Shown here in pieces: positions 25,048-34,322 of a stretch of 64,000 nucleotides of DNA. The stretch lies in assembly GCA_021324445.1 (NCBI GenBank), contig JAJPJC010000293.1:1-64000 (forward strand), given 5' to 3'. Numbering within the stretch: the first letter of the stretch is position 1; each line of letters starts with the position of its first letter. A program made the translations under genes and the position numbers. The notes under the pieces are model-generated. The model did no database searches and was not told where the DNA came from. It saw only the letters and a program-made list of their open reading frames with translations. This stretch comes from Isosphaeraceae bacterium (GTDB lineage: Bacteria > Planctomycetota > Planctomycetia > Isosphaerales > Isosphaeraceae).

Positions 25048-25098
25048 GTCAGGCTGTCCAGCCTGACGGTCCCGGGATGTCAGGCTGGACAGCCTGAC
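25048..25098. repeat. Palindromic repeat, copy 2
   Basis: Perfect 20-base arms, GTCAGGCTGTCCAGCCTGAC (25048-25067) and its complement (25079-25098), separated by 11 bases and preceded by GTAG as in copy 1. Each arm is itself nearly palindromic. It falls between the TATAAT element and the start of the next gene, so it would be transcribed as a stable leader hairpin. Confidence 0.8.
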
Positions 25099-25152
25099 TG
25101 ACTTTCTTGCCGGCGTAATCCAGTTTCCCAGCGGCCTGGAGAACCACGATCG

Positions 25153-25617
25153 ATGGGGATTCCGCCGGGGTGTGTGGCAGGACTCCTGGTCCTCCTGAGC
25201 GTCGGACAGACCCCGCCTGGCCCCAAGGCCGCGGATGTCACCCTGCGCGGCCGGGTGCTCACCCTGGCTTCGGCCCTCCAGTCCCTTGGCATCGCAGCCC
25301 AGGCCGATCCGGAACAAGCCACCAAGCAGGTGGTCCTGCTCGGCGACGATCGCTCCCTCACGCCCCTGTTGTCCGATGAGGCCAGCCGCGCCCTGTTCCT
25401 CGACGAGCGGCTGCGCGGCGGTCGTGCCGAGATCCGGGGCCGGCGGTTCGCCGGCGTCCCCTATCTTCAGGTCACCACCTTCCAGGTGGAGCGCGACGGC
25501 CGGCTCCAAACTCCCGAGTATTATTGCACCGTCTGCTCGATCACCGTCCGTGCGCCCCAGACCTGTCCGTGCTGTCAAGGTCCCATGGAGTTACGCATGC
25601 GGCCCGATCGCCGCTGA
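25153..25617 (+). CDS. Small exported protein with C-terminal Cys cluster
   Basis: Family not recognised; 154 residues. A short hydrophobic N-terminus (CVAGLLVLLSVGQ) looks like a signal peptide or lipoprotein-like leader. The middle is a compact alpha/beta region (LRGRVLTLASALQSLGIAAQ, DDRSLTPLLSDEASRALFLD). The C-terminus has YYCTVCSITVRAPQTCPCC, two Cys pairs spaced like a zinc ribbon or metal site. A sigma-70-type promoter and a palindromic repeat lie upstream. Its role may be metal or redox related, judged only from the cysteines. Confidence 0.65.
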   Translation: MGIPPGCVAGLLVLLSVGQTPPGPKAADVTLRGRVLTLASALQSLGIAAQADPEQATKQVVLLGDDRSLTPLLSDEASRALFLDERLRGGRAEIRGRRFAGVPYLQVTTFQVERDGRLQTPEYYCTVCSITVRAPQTCPCCQGPMELRMRPDRR

Positions 25618-25762
25618 TCGATCCGGGCACCGTACCGATACTGATCCAGACGCGACGACCGTGGCGGTCGCGATCCCAGGTTGCAAGTCCCACCGAGATC
25701 CGTGAATCTGTCCTTTTCCCCATGACGGCGGGAACGACGACCCGCAAGGAAGAATCGCCAGC

Positions 25763-26989
25763 ATGTCTTCTCTCGAAAGTGCCAATCTTCTGCTGGGACT
25801 GGTGGCGGTGGTGGCGGTGGCCTCGACGCTCTGGTCGATGGCGTGTTTGTTCTGGGTGACGCGGCGGCGCCGGAGGCTTGCCCCACACACGCCGCCGGTG
25901 ACGATCTTCAAGCCGCTCAAGGGGTTGGACGAGGAGCTCGAGGAGAACCTCCGCAGCTTCTTCCGCCTGGACTACCCCGTGTACCAACTGATCTTCGGGG
26001 TCGCCGAGGCCGACGACCCGGCGATCGAGGTGGTCCGCACGCTGCAGCGCGAGTTCCCCGACCGGGACGCCCAGCTCGTGATCGGCACGCCGGCATTCGG
26101 GCTGAATCCCAAGGTCGAGAACCTGGCGGCCATGGACCGGCACCGCAAGTACGACGTGATCCTGATCAGTGATTCGAACATCCGGGTTCGCCCGTCGTAC
26201 CTCCGCGAAACGGCCTGCTACCTGGCGGAGCCGGGGGTGGGCCTGGTGACGAACCTCTTCGCCGGGGTGGGCGAGGCGCAGGCCGGCTCGGCGATGGAGA
26301 TCCTGCACTTGAACGGATTCGTCGCCGGCGCCGTCGCCGCGGCGTCGGTCTGCCGGGCCACCTGCGTGGTGGGCAAATCGATGTTGATGCCCATGCAGGC
26401 CCTGGCTGCCGCCGGCGGGTTCGCGGGCGTGCGCAACCTGCTGGGCGAGGACCAGGCCCTCGGTTTGCGGGTCCGGCGCGCGGGCTACTCGATCCGTTTG
26501 AGTCATCATGTCATCACCAACATCAGCCGCGGCCGGAATCTCAAGGCATTCCTGAGCCGCCAGTCGCGGTGGAACAAGGTCCGCCGGGGGATGGCGCCGC
26601 TGCTGTTCCTGGCCGAGCCGGTGACCAACCTGGCCACCGTGGGCCTGGTCTGGGCCTTCTCGGGCGAGCTGGGCATCGCCTGGGGCGGCCTGCTCCTGCT
26701 GGTCGGCCTGGGCCTGGTTCGCGACGCCCTCCAGACCCGCCGGCTCCGCGGCTCGTTACCCAAGTTGCGCCACCTGTTGCTCAGCCCGGCCAAGGACATC
26801 CTCCTGCTCCCGGTCTGGTTCGACGCGGTCTTCAACCGCTGGGTGCAATGGCGCGGCCACAGCTTCCTCGTCGGGCGGATGACGCGCCTGCGCCTGGCCC
26901 GCGTACCCCGCCAGGTCCGCCGACGCGTCCGGCGCGTCCGCCAGCTCCGCAGCCAGCAGGCCCACAAGCCCAATCCCTCGGCGCCCTGA
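25763..26989 (+). CDS. hpnI: Ceramide-glucosyltransferase-like glycosyltransferase (HpnI type)
   Basis: A membrane-bound GT-A enzyme. In hopanoid producers the HpnI member adds an N-acetylglucosamine unit to bacteriohopanetetrol. 408 residues: N-terminal membrane helix (LLLGLVAVVAVASTLWSMAC), then PPVTIFKPLKGLDEELEENL, the first Asp region in FGVAEADDPA, the second in DVILISDSNIRVRPSYL, the acceptor-side Asp in LLGEDQALGLRV, and the QxxRW-type motif in SRQSRWNKVRR. Two or three hydrophobic segments follow, and an Arg-rich tail ends the protein. No other hopanoid genes are adjacent, so it could instead make another glycolipid. The symbol is a family-level suggestion. Confidence 0.75.
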   Translation: MSSLESANLLLGLVAVVAVASTLWSMACLFWVTRRRRRLAPHTPPVTIFKPLKGLDEELEENLRSFFRLDYPVYQLIFGVAEADDPAIEVVRTLQREFPDRDAQLVIGTPAFGLNPKVENLAAMDRHRKYDVILISDSNIRVRPSYLRETACYLAEPGVGLVTNLFAGVGEAQAGSAMEILHLNGFVAGAVAAASVCRATCVVGKSMLMPMQALAAAGGFAGVRNLLGEDQALGLRVRRAGYSIRLSHHVITNISRGRNLKAFLSRQSRWNKVRRGMAPLLFLAEPVTNLATVGLVWAFSGELGIAWGGLLLLVGLGLVRDALQTRRLRGSLPKLRHLLLSPAKDILLLPVWFDAVFNRWVQWRGHSFLVGRMTRLRLARVPRQVRRRVRRVRQLRSQQAHKPNPSAP

Positions 26990-27125
26990 ATTCGGCCCGA
27001 TCCCTTGCCGGGGAAATTGGTTCGGGCGCGGAAAATCCCCCTTGAATTTCGGGCCGCTCGATCGAATGATGATGTTCATTCGGAGTCGGTCGCGCCCCTG
27101 CCGCACACGATCTGAGGGCTCAGGC

Positions 27126-27377
27126 GTGAAGGATAGCGCCCGGTATGTGAAACTGATCGAGTGGTGGGACGAGGACGGGTGTTTTGTCGGCCAGTGTCCC
27201 GGCATCATCGGCCCCTGTTGCCATGGTGATGACGAGACCGCGGTGTATGCCCAGCTCTGCCAGATCGTCGACGAGTGGATCGAGATCATCAAGAGCGAGG
27301 GCGAGCCCCTGCCCCCGCCAACCGCCGGGCGGGGACTGGCTGAGAGGATCTTGGCGGAGGTGAACGGAGTGAGATGA
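27126..27377 (+). CDS. HicB-like antitoxin-fold protein without a toxin partner
   Basis: 83 residues from the GTG at 27126 (GAGGG seven bases upstream). The sequence is the partial RNase H-like HicB fold: KLIEWWDEDGCFVGQCPGI, the conserved HGDDETAVYAQLCQIVDEW, then a short linker ending LAERILAEVNGVR. No separate DNA-binding tail is visible and no HicA-type small toxin lies on either side, so it is a solitary HicB. Such orphans may be regulators or remnants. The next gene on the same strand starts 33 bases after the stop. Confidence 0.75.
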   Translation: MKDSARYVKLIEWWDEDGCFVGQCPGIIGPCCHGDDETAVYAQLCQIVDEWIEIIKSEGEPLPPPTAGRGLAERILAEVNGVR

Positions 27378-27410
27378 ATCTCGGGCCCCCAGCGCGAAAG
27401 GGGTCTCTTG

Positions 27411-29057
27411 ATGGAAGAAAAGGCCGACGCATCGGAATCCGATGCTGCTGATCCCGACCCTTTCCCCGAGCCCTCCCGGGCTCCGCTTGGCCTGATACGC
27501 CGTCCGAGCGTGCCACCGCCGGCTCGAAAACGATATCGCCGCCAGCCGAGCTTCTCCCTGGCCGGTCTGGCCATCCTGGTCTCCTCCCTGATCGCGGCCA
27601 CACCCGTGTGGGCTGGTGCGCTGGAGCAAGTGCGCCGCACGGGCCGGTTGCTCTACGGCAGCGACATGGAGGGCGGCGGGCCCTATGCCTATCCCGACCC
27701 GGGCTCACCCCGCGGGGTGACCGGTTTCGAGGTTGAGCTGATGCGCCTGCTGGCCGGCGACCTCGGCGCGGTCCCGGTCTTCTCCCAGGGCCAGTGGGAC
27801 AAGCTGCTCCAGGTCCTGGACTCGGGCCGAATCGACCTGGTGATCAACGGCTATGAATGGACCGAGCCACGCGCCCGGGACTACCTGGCGACACGGCCGT
27901 ATTACGTCTACCAGTTGCAGGTGATGGTGCGGCGCGGCAGCGCGGTCCGGTGCTGGGCCGACCTGAAGCGGCCCAGGCCCGATGGGGGCCGCTGGACCGT
28001 CGGCGTGCTGGTCGGGTCAGCCGCCGAGACCTTCGCGCGCGAAAACGGCGGGTCGAGCGTGGAGGTTGTCCGTTTCGACGGCGCAACCGACGCCATGACC
28101 GCCGTCCAGAATGGGCAGTACGACGTGACGCTCCAGGACCTGCCGGCGGCGCGGTTCTACGCCGCGCGGTTCCCGGGCCTCGAATCGGTCGGTCCCCCGG
28201 AGTCGCACGGTTACTACGTCATTTTCGTGCGCCAGCAGGATGCGGCCTTGCGCGACGCACTGGACAAGAGCCTGGCTGGGTTGATTGCCTCCGGCGCGCT
28301 GCGGATGCTCTATGAGCGATACGGCATCTGGACGGAGGCGCAGAACGAGCTCGCCCGGTTCACCGGGCCAATCCAACCGGTGGCCAGCCAGCAGGAGCCT
28401 CGCGGCTGGCCGCTGGTCCGGCACTATGGGTCCCGGCTGCTCGACGCGGCGCGGGTGACCGTGACGCTGTCGGTCACCTCGATGCCGCTGGCGATGGTGC
28501 TGGGACTGTTCATCGCGATCGGCCGGCTGTACGGTCCCACGCCCGTCCGCATCCTGCTCTCGGGTTACGTCGAGCTGATCCGGGGCACGCCCCTGATGCT
28601 CCAGCTCTTCGTGCTGTTCTACCTCCTGAAGCTGCCCCCGTGGGTCGCCGGCATCGCCGGGTTGGCGATCAACTACTCGGCCTATGAGGCGGAGATCTAC
28701 CGCGCGGGGCTCCAGGCGATCCCGGCCGGCCAGATGGAAGCCGCACTGGCCCTGGGGATGTCGCGGGCGATGGCCCTGCGGCGCGTGATCGTGCCGCAGG
28801 CGGTCCGGATCGTGATCCCGCCCGTGACCAACGACTTCATCGCGCTGTTCAAGGACACCTCAGTCTGCTCAGTGATCACCCTGGTCGAGCTGACCAAGGA
28901 GTATTCGATCCTGGCCAACAGCACGGGGGGAGCGATCGAGTTCGCCCTGGCTGCCGCCACGCTCTACATGGTGATGAGCGTACCGCTGTCGTGGTTCTCC
29001 CGCTGGTCCGAACGCCGCCTGGGCATCAGCAGTGCGAAAGGAGGGGCGTGGGCATGA
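27411..29057 (+). CDS. Amino-acid ABC importer: fused binding protein and permease
   Basis: Binds and transports a polar amino acid. 548 residues. After an N-terminal cytoplasmic Pro-rich stretch and a membrane/signal helix ([20 protein letters not shown]), residues about 75-310 are a family 3 solute-binding domain: [39 protein letters not shown], and the closing [20 protein letters not shown]. Residues about 340-535 are a HisM-type permease with [20 protein letters not shown] and the EAA loop [19 protein letters not shown] that contacts the ATPase. The gene overlaps the ATPase start by four bases (ATGA), giving a two-gene transporter. The ligand is unknown. Fusions of this type are known in the family. 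Confidence 0.92.
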   Translation: MEEKADASESDAADPDPFPEPSRAPLGLIRRPSVPPPARKRYRRQPSFSLAGLAILVSSLIAATPVWAGALEQVRRTGRLLYGSDMEGGGPYAYPDPGSPRGVTGFEVELMRLLAGDLGAVPVFSQGQWDKLLQVLDSGRIDLVINGYEWTEPRARDYLATRPYYVYQLQVMVRRGSAVRCWADLKRPRPDGGRWTVGVLVGSAAETFARENGGSSVEVVRFDGATDAMTAVQNGQYDVTLQDLPAARFYAARFPGLESVGPPESHGYYVIFVRQQDAALRDALDKSLAGLIASGALRMLYERYGIWTEAQNELARFTGPIQPVASQQEPRGWPLVRHYGSRLLDAARVTVTLSVTSMPLAMVLGLFIAIGRLYGPTPVRILLSGYVELIRGTPLMLQLFVLFYLLKLPPWVAGIAGLAINYSAYEAEIYRAGLQAIPAGQMEAALALGMSRAMALRRVIVPQAVRIVIPPVTNDFIALFKDTSVCSVITLVELTKEYSILANSTGGAIEFALAAATLYMVMSVPLSWFSRWSERRLGISSAKGGAWA

Positions 29058-29800
29058 TCGAAGTCATTGACCTGGTCAAGCGGCACGGCGCGGTCGAGGT
29101 CCTCCGCGGCGTGAGCCTGTCGATCGCCCGGGGCGAGGTCGCCGCCGTCATCGGTCCTTCGGGTAGCGGCAAGAGCACATTCCTCCGCTGCCTCAACGGC
29201 CTGGAGCGGTTCCAGTCCGGCTGGGTGACGATCGATGGCCTGCGGTTCGGGGCCGGGGTCCACCCGGTTGACTGGAATCGCATCCACCGCGCGGTCTGCC
29301 GTCGCGTGGGGATGGTGTTCCAGAGCTTCAACCTGTTCCCGCATCGCACGGCGCTGGAGAACGTCATGGAAGGTCCGCTCTTCGTCCTGGGGCTGGACCG
29401 CGATCTCGCGGAGGAGCGCGCGCGCCGGCTCCTGGACCGGGTCGGGCTGTCGGACCGGCTCTCAGCCCTGCCGCGCGCGCTCTCCGGCGGCCAGCAGCAG
29501 CGGGTGGCGATCGCCCGGGCCCTGGCCATGGAGCCCCAGGCGATCCTCTTCGACGAGCCGACCAGCGCCCTGGATCCCCGCATGACGGCCGAGGTCCTCG
29601 CCGTCATGACCGACCTGGCCGGCGACGGCCTGACCATGGTCGTGGTGACCCACGCCATGAGCTTCGCCCGGCGGGTCGCGCACACCGTTCACGTCTTCGG
29701 CGACGGGCGAGTCATCGAGTCCGGCCCCCCGGCCCAGATCTTCGAGGAGCCGCACGAAGAGGCGACCCGGGCCCTGCTCGCCACCGTCCTGGCGGCCTGA
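29054..29800 (+). CDS. Amino-acid ABC transporter ATP-binding protein (GlnQ type)
   Basis: Powers the importer encoded just upstream. 248 residues from the ATG at 29054, in the ATGA overlap with the fused binding protein/permease. All ABC motifs are present: Walker [11 protein letters not shown] loop [17 protein letters not shown], signature [15 protein letters not shown], Walker [12 protein letters not shown], and switch His in [11 protein letters not shown]. The length and the FNLFPH loop are those of polar amino-acid transporters. Downstream is a run of gene fragments, so the operon ends here. Confidence 0.95.
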   Translation: MIEVIDLVKRHGAVEVLRGVSLSIARGEVAAVIGPSGSGKSTFLRCLNGLERFQSGWVTIDGLRFGAGVHPVDWNRIHRAVCRRVGMVFQSFNLFPHRTALENVMEGPLFVLGLDRDLAEERARRLLDRVGLSDRLSALPRALSGGQQQRVAIARALAMEPQAILFDEPTSALDPRMTAEVLAVMTDLAGDGLTMVVVTHAMSFARRVAHTVHVFGDGRVIESGPPAQIFEEPHEEATRALLATVLAA

Positions 29801-29967
29801 GCGATTGGTTGCTCGATTTCGCTCGCTTGCTCCCCATTGGTCACCAAGTCGCTGTCCGTGTCGGTCGTGGTCCCGGCCCCCACCGTCGCGCTGGGCGCGG
29901 CCCACTCGGTCGTCGCCGCCGTAGTGGAGTCAGGAATGGGCGTATGGCACGAGGGCTCCGTTGATGA

Positions 29968-30225
29968 TTAACGGACCTCTTCAAAGAAAGAGTTGGCACC
30001 CCGAGTGAAGCCCTGACCCGCGATTCTCCCGTCCTCTACACTCCCATCCGGCTGATAAACGGCACCCTCTGCCATCTTCAGGCCCACTGTAACCATGTAA
30101 CGCCCTGGAGGAAACTCGATGTCCTCGTCGAGAGTGGGATGGACGGTTGATCCGTGAGTCACCGTGAAGATCTGGTTGTCGTAAATCCTCTCGCACAGAA
30201 CTTCGCCGGTACGGGATGTCGGCTC
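29968..30225 (-). pseudogene. C-terminal fragment of an unknown gene
   Basis: About 80 codons of coding-like sequence in one frame: GEVLCERIYDNQIFTVTHGS, VHPTLDEDIEFPPGRYMVTV, GLKMAEGAVYQPDGSVEDGR, then GANSFFEEVR and stop. Upstream of about 30225 the frame degenerates into an Arg/Pro/Gly-rich translation antisense to the methyltransferase remnant. No start lies near the fragment, and the family was not recognised. It looks like the surviving 3' end of a gene cut by rearrangement. Confidence 0.45.
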
Positions 30226-30734
30226 CCAGCGCGATCGCCGCGGCGAGGTCGGCCTGGCAGGCGTCGCCCGAATTGCGGCAGAGCTTTCACCAACTGACGG
30301 CGGCCGTGCGGCGGGGCGGGACGGCGGTCTTCGACCAGGGGACGGTCTCCGACGACGACCCGATCTGGGCGGTCTGCCGTGCGCCCGGGCAGCGCCTTCG
30401 ACGTGGCCTGGGGCGGCCCGTACGACCTCGTGCTCCTGACCAACTTCCTCCATCACTTCGACCAACCGACCCGCGCGCAGGTGGCGGCCCAGGCGCACGC
30501 GGCCCTCGCGCCGGGCGGCCGCGCCCTGACGCGGGACTTCATGCCCGAGCCCGATCGGATCACGCCGCCATCGACGGCCAGCTTCGCGCCGGTGATGCTC
30601 GCCACCACGGCCCGCGGCGACGCCTCGACCTTCGCGGAATACCAGGCCCGGTTCGCCCGGGCCGGTTCCCGCGCAGCGAATTCCACGCCCTCCCGCCGAC
30701 CACGCAACAGGCGGTGGTGGCGTATCTGGGGTAA
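30216..30734 (+). pseudogene. Decayed SAM-dependent methyltransferase gene
   Basis: Pieces of a class I methyltransferase appear in two plus-strand frames. The first reads [19 protein letters not shown]; after a shift near 30385 a second reads [40 protein letters not shown] and [15 protein letters not shown], which is the central SAM-fold region. The tail returns to the first frame as [17 protein letters not shown]. The SAM-binding glycine motif that should lie between the first two pieces is missing, so there is also a deletion. Not functional. Confidence 0.6.
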
Positions 30735-30939
30735 ACGGCATGAGGGACCGCGGCGCCGTCACTTGGTGGCAGTGGTCGAGGCTGGGATGTCATCGCAGTG
30801 GCCCCCGAAATCGGTTGGGGTTGATGGTCAAGCGACGGTCGGGATGCGAGGCTCCGGCCTTGTCTTGCCGGTCGCTTCGGGCTAAGTTGAGTGATGGCTT
30901 GAGGTTCTCGACCCGCCGACTCCGATGAGGATCCCACCC

Positions 30940-31635
30940 ATGCGCACGTCCGTCCCGGCCGCACTACCGGCCATTCTGCTGCTGTGGGGGACCACAGCCA
31001 TCGCCCAGAACGAGTCCAAGGCTGACCAGAGCTGGCGTCCGCTCTTCGACGGCAAGAATCTTGACGGCTGGGAGCACATCGGGCCAGGGAAGATGGTCCT
31101 GGACGACGGCGCGCTGCGGACCGAGGGGGGCATGGGTCTGCTCTGGTATACGAAAGAGAAGTTGGGCGATTGCGTGATCCGGGTCGTCTACAAGACCGAG
31201 AGCCGCCGCGCGAACTCGGGCGTCTTCGTGCGAATCGCCGAGCCGCCGAAGGATCCCTGGTACGCGGTGAATCACGGCTTCGAGATCCAGATCTGCGACG
31301 CCGAGGATGACTACCACGGGACCGGTGCGATTTATTCCCTCTCACGATCCCAGGAACGGCCGATCAAACCCCAGGGCGAGTGGAACACGATGGAGATCGC
31401 CCTGCGGGGCCAGCAGATCCTGGTCTCGCTCAACGGTGCGCAGGTGAACGTCTTCGATGCCGCGAAGTCGACGGTGCCCGAGCGGACCAAAGACTACGAG
31501 CCGGAGCGGGGACCCCGGCCCACGTGGGGTTACATCGGTTTGCAGAACCACGGCGACGTCGGCCAGAACTCCCACGTGTTCTTCAAGGAGGTCAGCGTCC
31601 GGCCCTTGACCCCGCTCGATCGTCCCAGGCGCTGA
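30940..31635 (+). CDS. Exported DUF1080 (3-keto-disaccharide hydrolase-type) protein
   Basis: 231 residues from the ATG at 30940 (GAGGAT seven bases upstream); an ATG at 30925 is an alternative. A signal peptide (SVPAALPAILLLWGTTAIAQ) is followed by a concanavalin-type beta-sandwich with family features: WRPLFDGKNLDGWEHIG at the start, DDGALRTEGGMGLLWYTKE, the core RRANSGVFVRIAEPP, the HGFEIQICDAEDDYHGTGA segment, and GYIGLQNHGDVGQNSHVFFK near the end. DUF1080 proteins bind or hydrolyse modified glucosides in the periplasm and are expanded in planctomycetes. A single gene here; substrate not assigned. Confidence 0.9.
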   Translation: MRTSVPAALPAILLLWGTTAIAQNESKADQSWRPLFDGKNLDGWEHIGPGKMVLDDGALRTEGGMGLLWYTKEKLGDCVIRVVYKTESRRANSGVFVRIAEPPKDPWYAVNHGFEIQICDAEDDYHGTGAIYSLSRSQERPIKPQGEWNTMEIALRGQQILVSLNGAQVNVFDAAKSTVPERTKDYEPERGPRPTWGYIGLQNHGDVGQNSHVFFKEVSVRPLTPLDRPRR

Positions 31636-31829
31636 GCCCCCTGGCCTGGGATCGCCTCGCCGGGCGAGCCTTCGATCGATCCCTGTGGGGTGAGGTGACG
31701 TGGCGCGACCTCGCGAGAAGTCCTCTTGAGATGGATCGGCGGACCGACTAAGGTAGCGGCCCTGCGAGGAAATGCACCGCGGGGACCACCGATCGGCCGC
31801 GGCGGAATGGACCTCATGGAGGATGCTCG

Positions 31830-32621
31830 ATGCTCCGTGCCGACACGCAGAACCTCTCCCTGGGCACGCGCGCCCGGCTGCTCGTCAAGTTCCTGATGTA
31901 TCCCGGGACCAACTGGATCAGCCGCGACAAGTCGCGGGTCGTTGGGATGTTCTCCCAGGGATCACCGGAGCGCCCGATCCGGACGCTCGACTGCGGCTGT
32001 GGCAATGCCTACTTCGCGTATCAGGCCGTCCGGCGCCATTCGCGGTGCGTGGGGATCACGATCCACGAGTGGGAGCGCATCCATTGCCAGCAGATGCGCT
32101 CGTTCCTGGGTCTGACCGAGGACCAGCTCGAGCTGCGCCATGCCAGCCTGGAGACGCTGGCGGCGGATCCCGGGGAGCACGGCCGATACGATCAGGTGCT
32201 GCTGCTCGACGTGCTCGAGCACATCCTGGACGATCGCCGGGCCTTGCGGCAGGTCCACGCCGTGACCGCCGCGGACGGGCTGGTTTACATCACGACCCCC
32301 AACCGCGACTGGCAGGGGAATGCCGACCACCTTCGCGTGACGCGCACCGAGAATGGTTGGCACGTCCGCAACGGCTATACGTTCGAGCAGCTCGAGACCC
32401 TCCTGCGGGAGACCGGGTTCGAGCCGGTCGACCGACTCCGGTTCGGCGGCCTGGGTACGAGGGTGGTGACCTGGATCCAGCACCATGTCTTCCGGTCGTG
32501 GATCGACCCGCTCACTGTCCTCGCCTTCCCCGGGCTCTGGCTCGTGAGCGTCCTCCTGGCCCCCTGGCGCGATCCGCACACGATCTTCGTGCTGGCGCGG
32601 AAGTCGAGGGTGGCCGAGTAA
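31830..32621 (+). CDS. Class I SAM-dependent methyltransferase
   Basis: 263 residues from the ATG at 31830 (GGAGG seven bases upstream). The SAM-binding motif is IRTLDCGCGNAYFAYQAV, followed by CVGITIHEWERIHC (acidic end of the second strand weakly conserved), then YDQVLLLDVLEHILDDRRAL and GLVYITTPNRDWQG. The C-terminus has a hydrophobic segment (LTVLAFPGLWLVSVLLAPW) that may attach it to the membrane. Methylation targets in this group include lipids, quinones and sugars; none can be chosen. No operon partner: neighbours are 190 and 165 bases away. Confidence 0.85.
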   Translation: MLRADTQNLSLGTRARLLVKFLMYPGTNWISRDKSRVVGMFSQGSPERPIRTLDCGCGNAYFAYQAVRRHSRCVGITIHEWERIHCQQMRSFLGLTEDQLELRHASLETLAADPGEHGRYDQVLLLDVLEHILDDRRALRQVHAVTAADGLVYITTPNRDWQGNADHLRVTRTENGWHVRNGYTFEQLETLLRETGFEPVDRLRFGGLGTRVVTWIQHHVFRSWIDPLTVLAFPGLWLVSVLLAPWRDPHTIFVLARKSRVAE

Positions 32622-32786
32622 GCCAGGTCGGCGCGCGGACCAGGACCGCAGGCCGGAGGCCTCCCGTGCCGCCGCGGGCCAGGGGCCACCCGGGGTAGGC
32701 GATTGACCGGCACGTTCCCAGCCCTTAGAGTGATTTCGCTGGGAGGAGTCTCCAGGACCCTTGAGTCGTTGCGCCGGTGAGCTTTG

Positions 32787-33776
32787 ATGAGTGCCGTACC
32801 CGGACCGTCGCCATTCTATCTCGGGATCGACCTCGGTGGCACGAACATCAAGAGCGGTGTGGTCGACGACGACGGCCACGTCTTGTCGTTCCTCAGCCTG
32901 GAGACCGAAGCGGAGCTCGGTCCGGAGGCCGGGCTCGATCACCTGGCCGAAGCCGGCCGCCGCGCCGTCGCGGCCAGTGGGGTGTCGTGGGATCAGATCG
33001 CCGGGGTTGGGCTCGGTTCGCCGGGCACAATGGACCTCGGCGCGGGAATGTTGCTCGAGCCGCCCAACCTCCCCGGCTGGGACAACCTGCCCATCCGCCA
33101 GCTCCTCTCGGACCGCTTGAAGAAAGCGACGGTGCTTCAGAATGACGGCAATGCCGCGGCCTACGGCGAGTACTGGACGGGTGCGGGCAAGGGCGCCCAC
33201 AGCCTGGTGATGTTCACGCTGGGCACGGGGATCGGCTGCGGGATCGTCCTCGACGGCCTGATCCTGGAGGGTCGTCACAGCCACGGGGCGGAGTGCGGTC
33301 ACATCATCGTCCAGATGGAGAATGCCCGCCGGTGCTCCTGCGGCGCGTACGGGCACCTGGAGGCCTATGCCTCGGCCACGGCACTGGTGAAGCGCGCCCT
33401 TGAGGCCCTGGCCGAGGATCCGGCACCCAGCCGGCTGCGCCAGCTCGACCCCGAGACAATCACCAGCCGGGCGATTGCCGAGGCCGCCGCCGCCGGGGAC
33501 GAGCTGGCCGGCCGCCTGATGCGCGACACGGCGCATTACCTGGCCGTCGGCGCCGTCTCCCTCATGCACACGATCGATCCCGACCTGGTGCTCTTCGGCG
33601 GCGGCATGATCAACGCGGGCCAGTCGCTGCTCGATGCGATCCGCCAGGACGTCCGCCGCATGGCCTTCCCCATCCCCGCCGCCAGGACCCGGATCGAGTT
33701 CGCCAGCCTCGGCGAGGAGGCCGGGTTCGTCGGCGCCGCGGGCTGGGCGCGGAAGGTCCTCAGCCGGACGCCCTGA
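32787..33776 (+). CDS. ROK-family sugar kinase (glucokinase-like)
   Basis: Phosphorylates glucose or a related hexose in the cytoplasm. 329 residues from the ATG at 32787; a TTG three bases earlier is in frame. The ATP phosphate loop is LGIDLGGTNIKSGVV. The sugar site includes LQNDGNAAAYGEYWTGAGKG with the catalytic Asp and the EGRHSHGAECGHI helix. The ROK zinc motif is present as CSCGAYGHLEAYAS, with His in place of the third Cys. The second phosphate region is LVLFGGGMINAGQ. Full family length. A single gene, convergent with the EF-hand gene. Confidence 0.92.
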   Translation: MSAVPGPSPFYLGIDLGGTNIKSGVVDDDGHVLSFLSLETEAELGPEAGLDHLAEAGRRAVAASGVSWDQIAGVGLGSPGTMDLGAGMLLEPPNLPGWDNLPIRQLLSDRLKKATVLQNDGNAAAYGEYWTGAGKGAHSLVMFTLGTGIGCGIVLDGLILEGRHSHGAECGHIIVQMENARRCSCGAYGHLEAYASATALVKRALEALAEDPAPSRLRQLDPETITSRAIAEAAAAGDELAGRLMRDTAHYLAVGAVSLMHTIDPDLVLFGGGMINAGQSLLDAIRQDVRRMAFPIPAARTRIEFASLGEEAGFVGAAGWARKVLSRTP

Positions 33777-33818
33777 CCCACACGGCCGGACGGTCCAGCG
33801 GTGGGTCGGGCCCGGTGC

Positions 33819-34322
33819 TCAGTCGGACTCCTTGGCCGCGTTCGCCTTCTTCTTGGGGGCAGCCTTGGCCTTGGCCTTGGCGGCGGCCCCGCCGAGGAAC
33901 TCTTGCTGGGTCAAGAACCCATCGCCATTCCTGTCGAGCTGCTCGAACCGGGGCTTGGGTCCGGTGAATTCGTCGCGGCTGACCTTGCCGTCTCCATCCT
34001 TGTCCAGGGTCTGGAACTTCCGGACGGCCTGCTCCTTGGTGCGTGCGGCGAAATCCCGGAGGTCCAGCAGCACGGAGCGGTACTCGTCGGCTTCGAGCTT
34101 GCCATTGTGGTTGGAGTCGCCGCGCCTGAGCAGCCGTTCGAAGGCCGGTAGTGCCGACGGCGGAACTTCTTCCTTGGCGATGGCACCGTCCTGGTTGGCG
34201 TCAAGCTGCAAGAACAGCTCCCGGAACTGCGCCGCCGGCCCGCCGGGCGTCTGGGCCAACCCCACGCCCACCAACATTGCCGCCGAGAGCAGAGCCGCCA
34301 CCCCACGATAGAGTCGATGCAT
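33819..34322 (-). CDS. Exported four-EF-hand calcium-binding protein
   Basis: 167 residues from the ATG at 34322 (GAGGAT eight bases upstream). A signal peptide (GVAALLSAAMLVGVGLAQ) precedes four EF-hand loops: LDANQDGAIAKEE, GDSNHNGKLEADE, LDKDGDGKVSRDE and LDRNGDGFLTQQE. The first, third and fourth have the full DxDxDG-type ligands; the second has DxNxNG. The C-terminus is an Ala/Lys tail. Exported EF-hand proteins are common in planctomycetes; the role is probably calcium-dependent binding in the envelope. The partner is unknown. Confidence 0.88.
   Translation of the reverse strand: MHRLYRGVAALLSAAMLVGVGLAQTPGGPAAQFRELFLQLDANQDGAIAKEEVPPSALPAFERLLRRGDSNHNGKLEADEYRSVLLDLRDFAARTKEQAVRKFQTLDKDGDGKVSRDEFTGPKPRFEQLDRNGDGFLTQQEFLGGAAAKAKAKAAPKKKANAAKESD

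Larger units (their letters stand above)
24713..25152. other. Divergent intergenic region with two palindromes
   Basis: About 440 bases between the PCMT gene (minus) and the small exported protein gene (plus). It holds the two palindromic repeats and one promoter; no other gene was recognised. A GGGGTTTTTCGCGAACCCCC inverted repeat near 24919-24940 lies between them. Confidence 0.55.
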
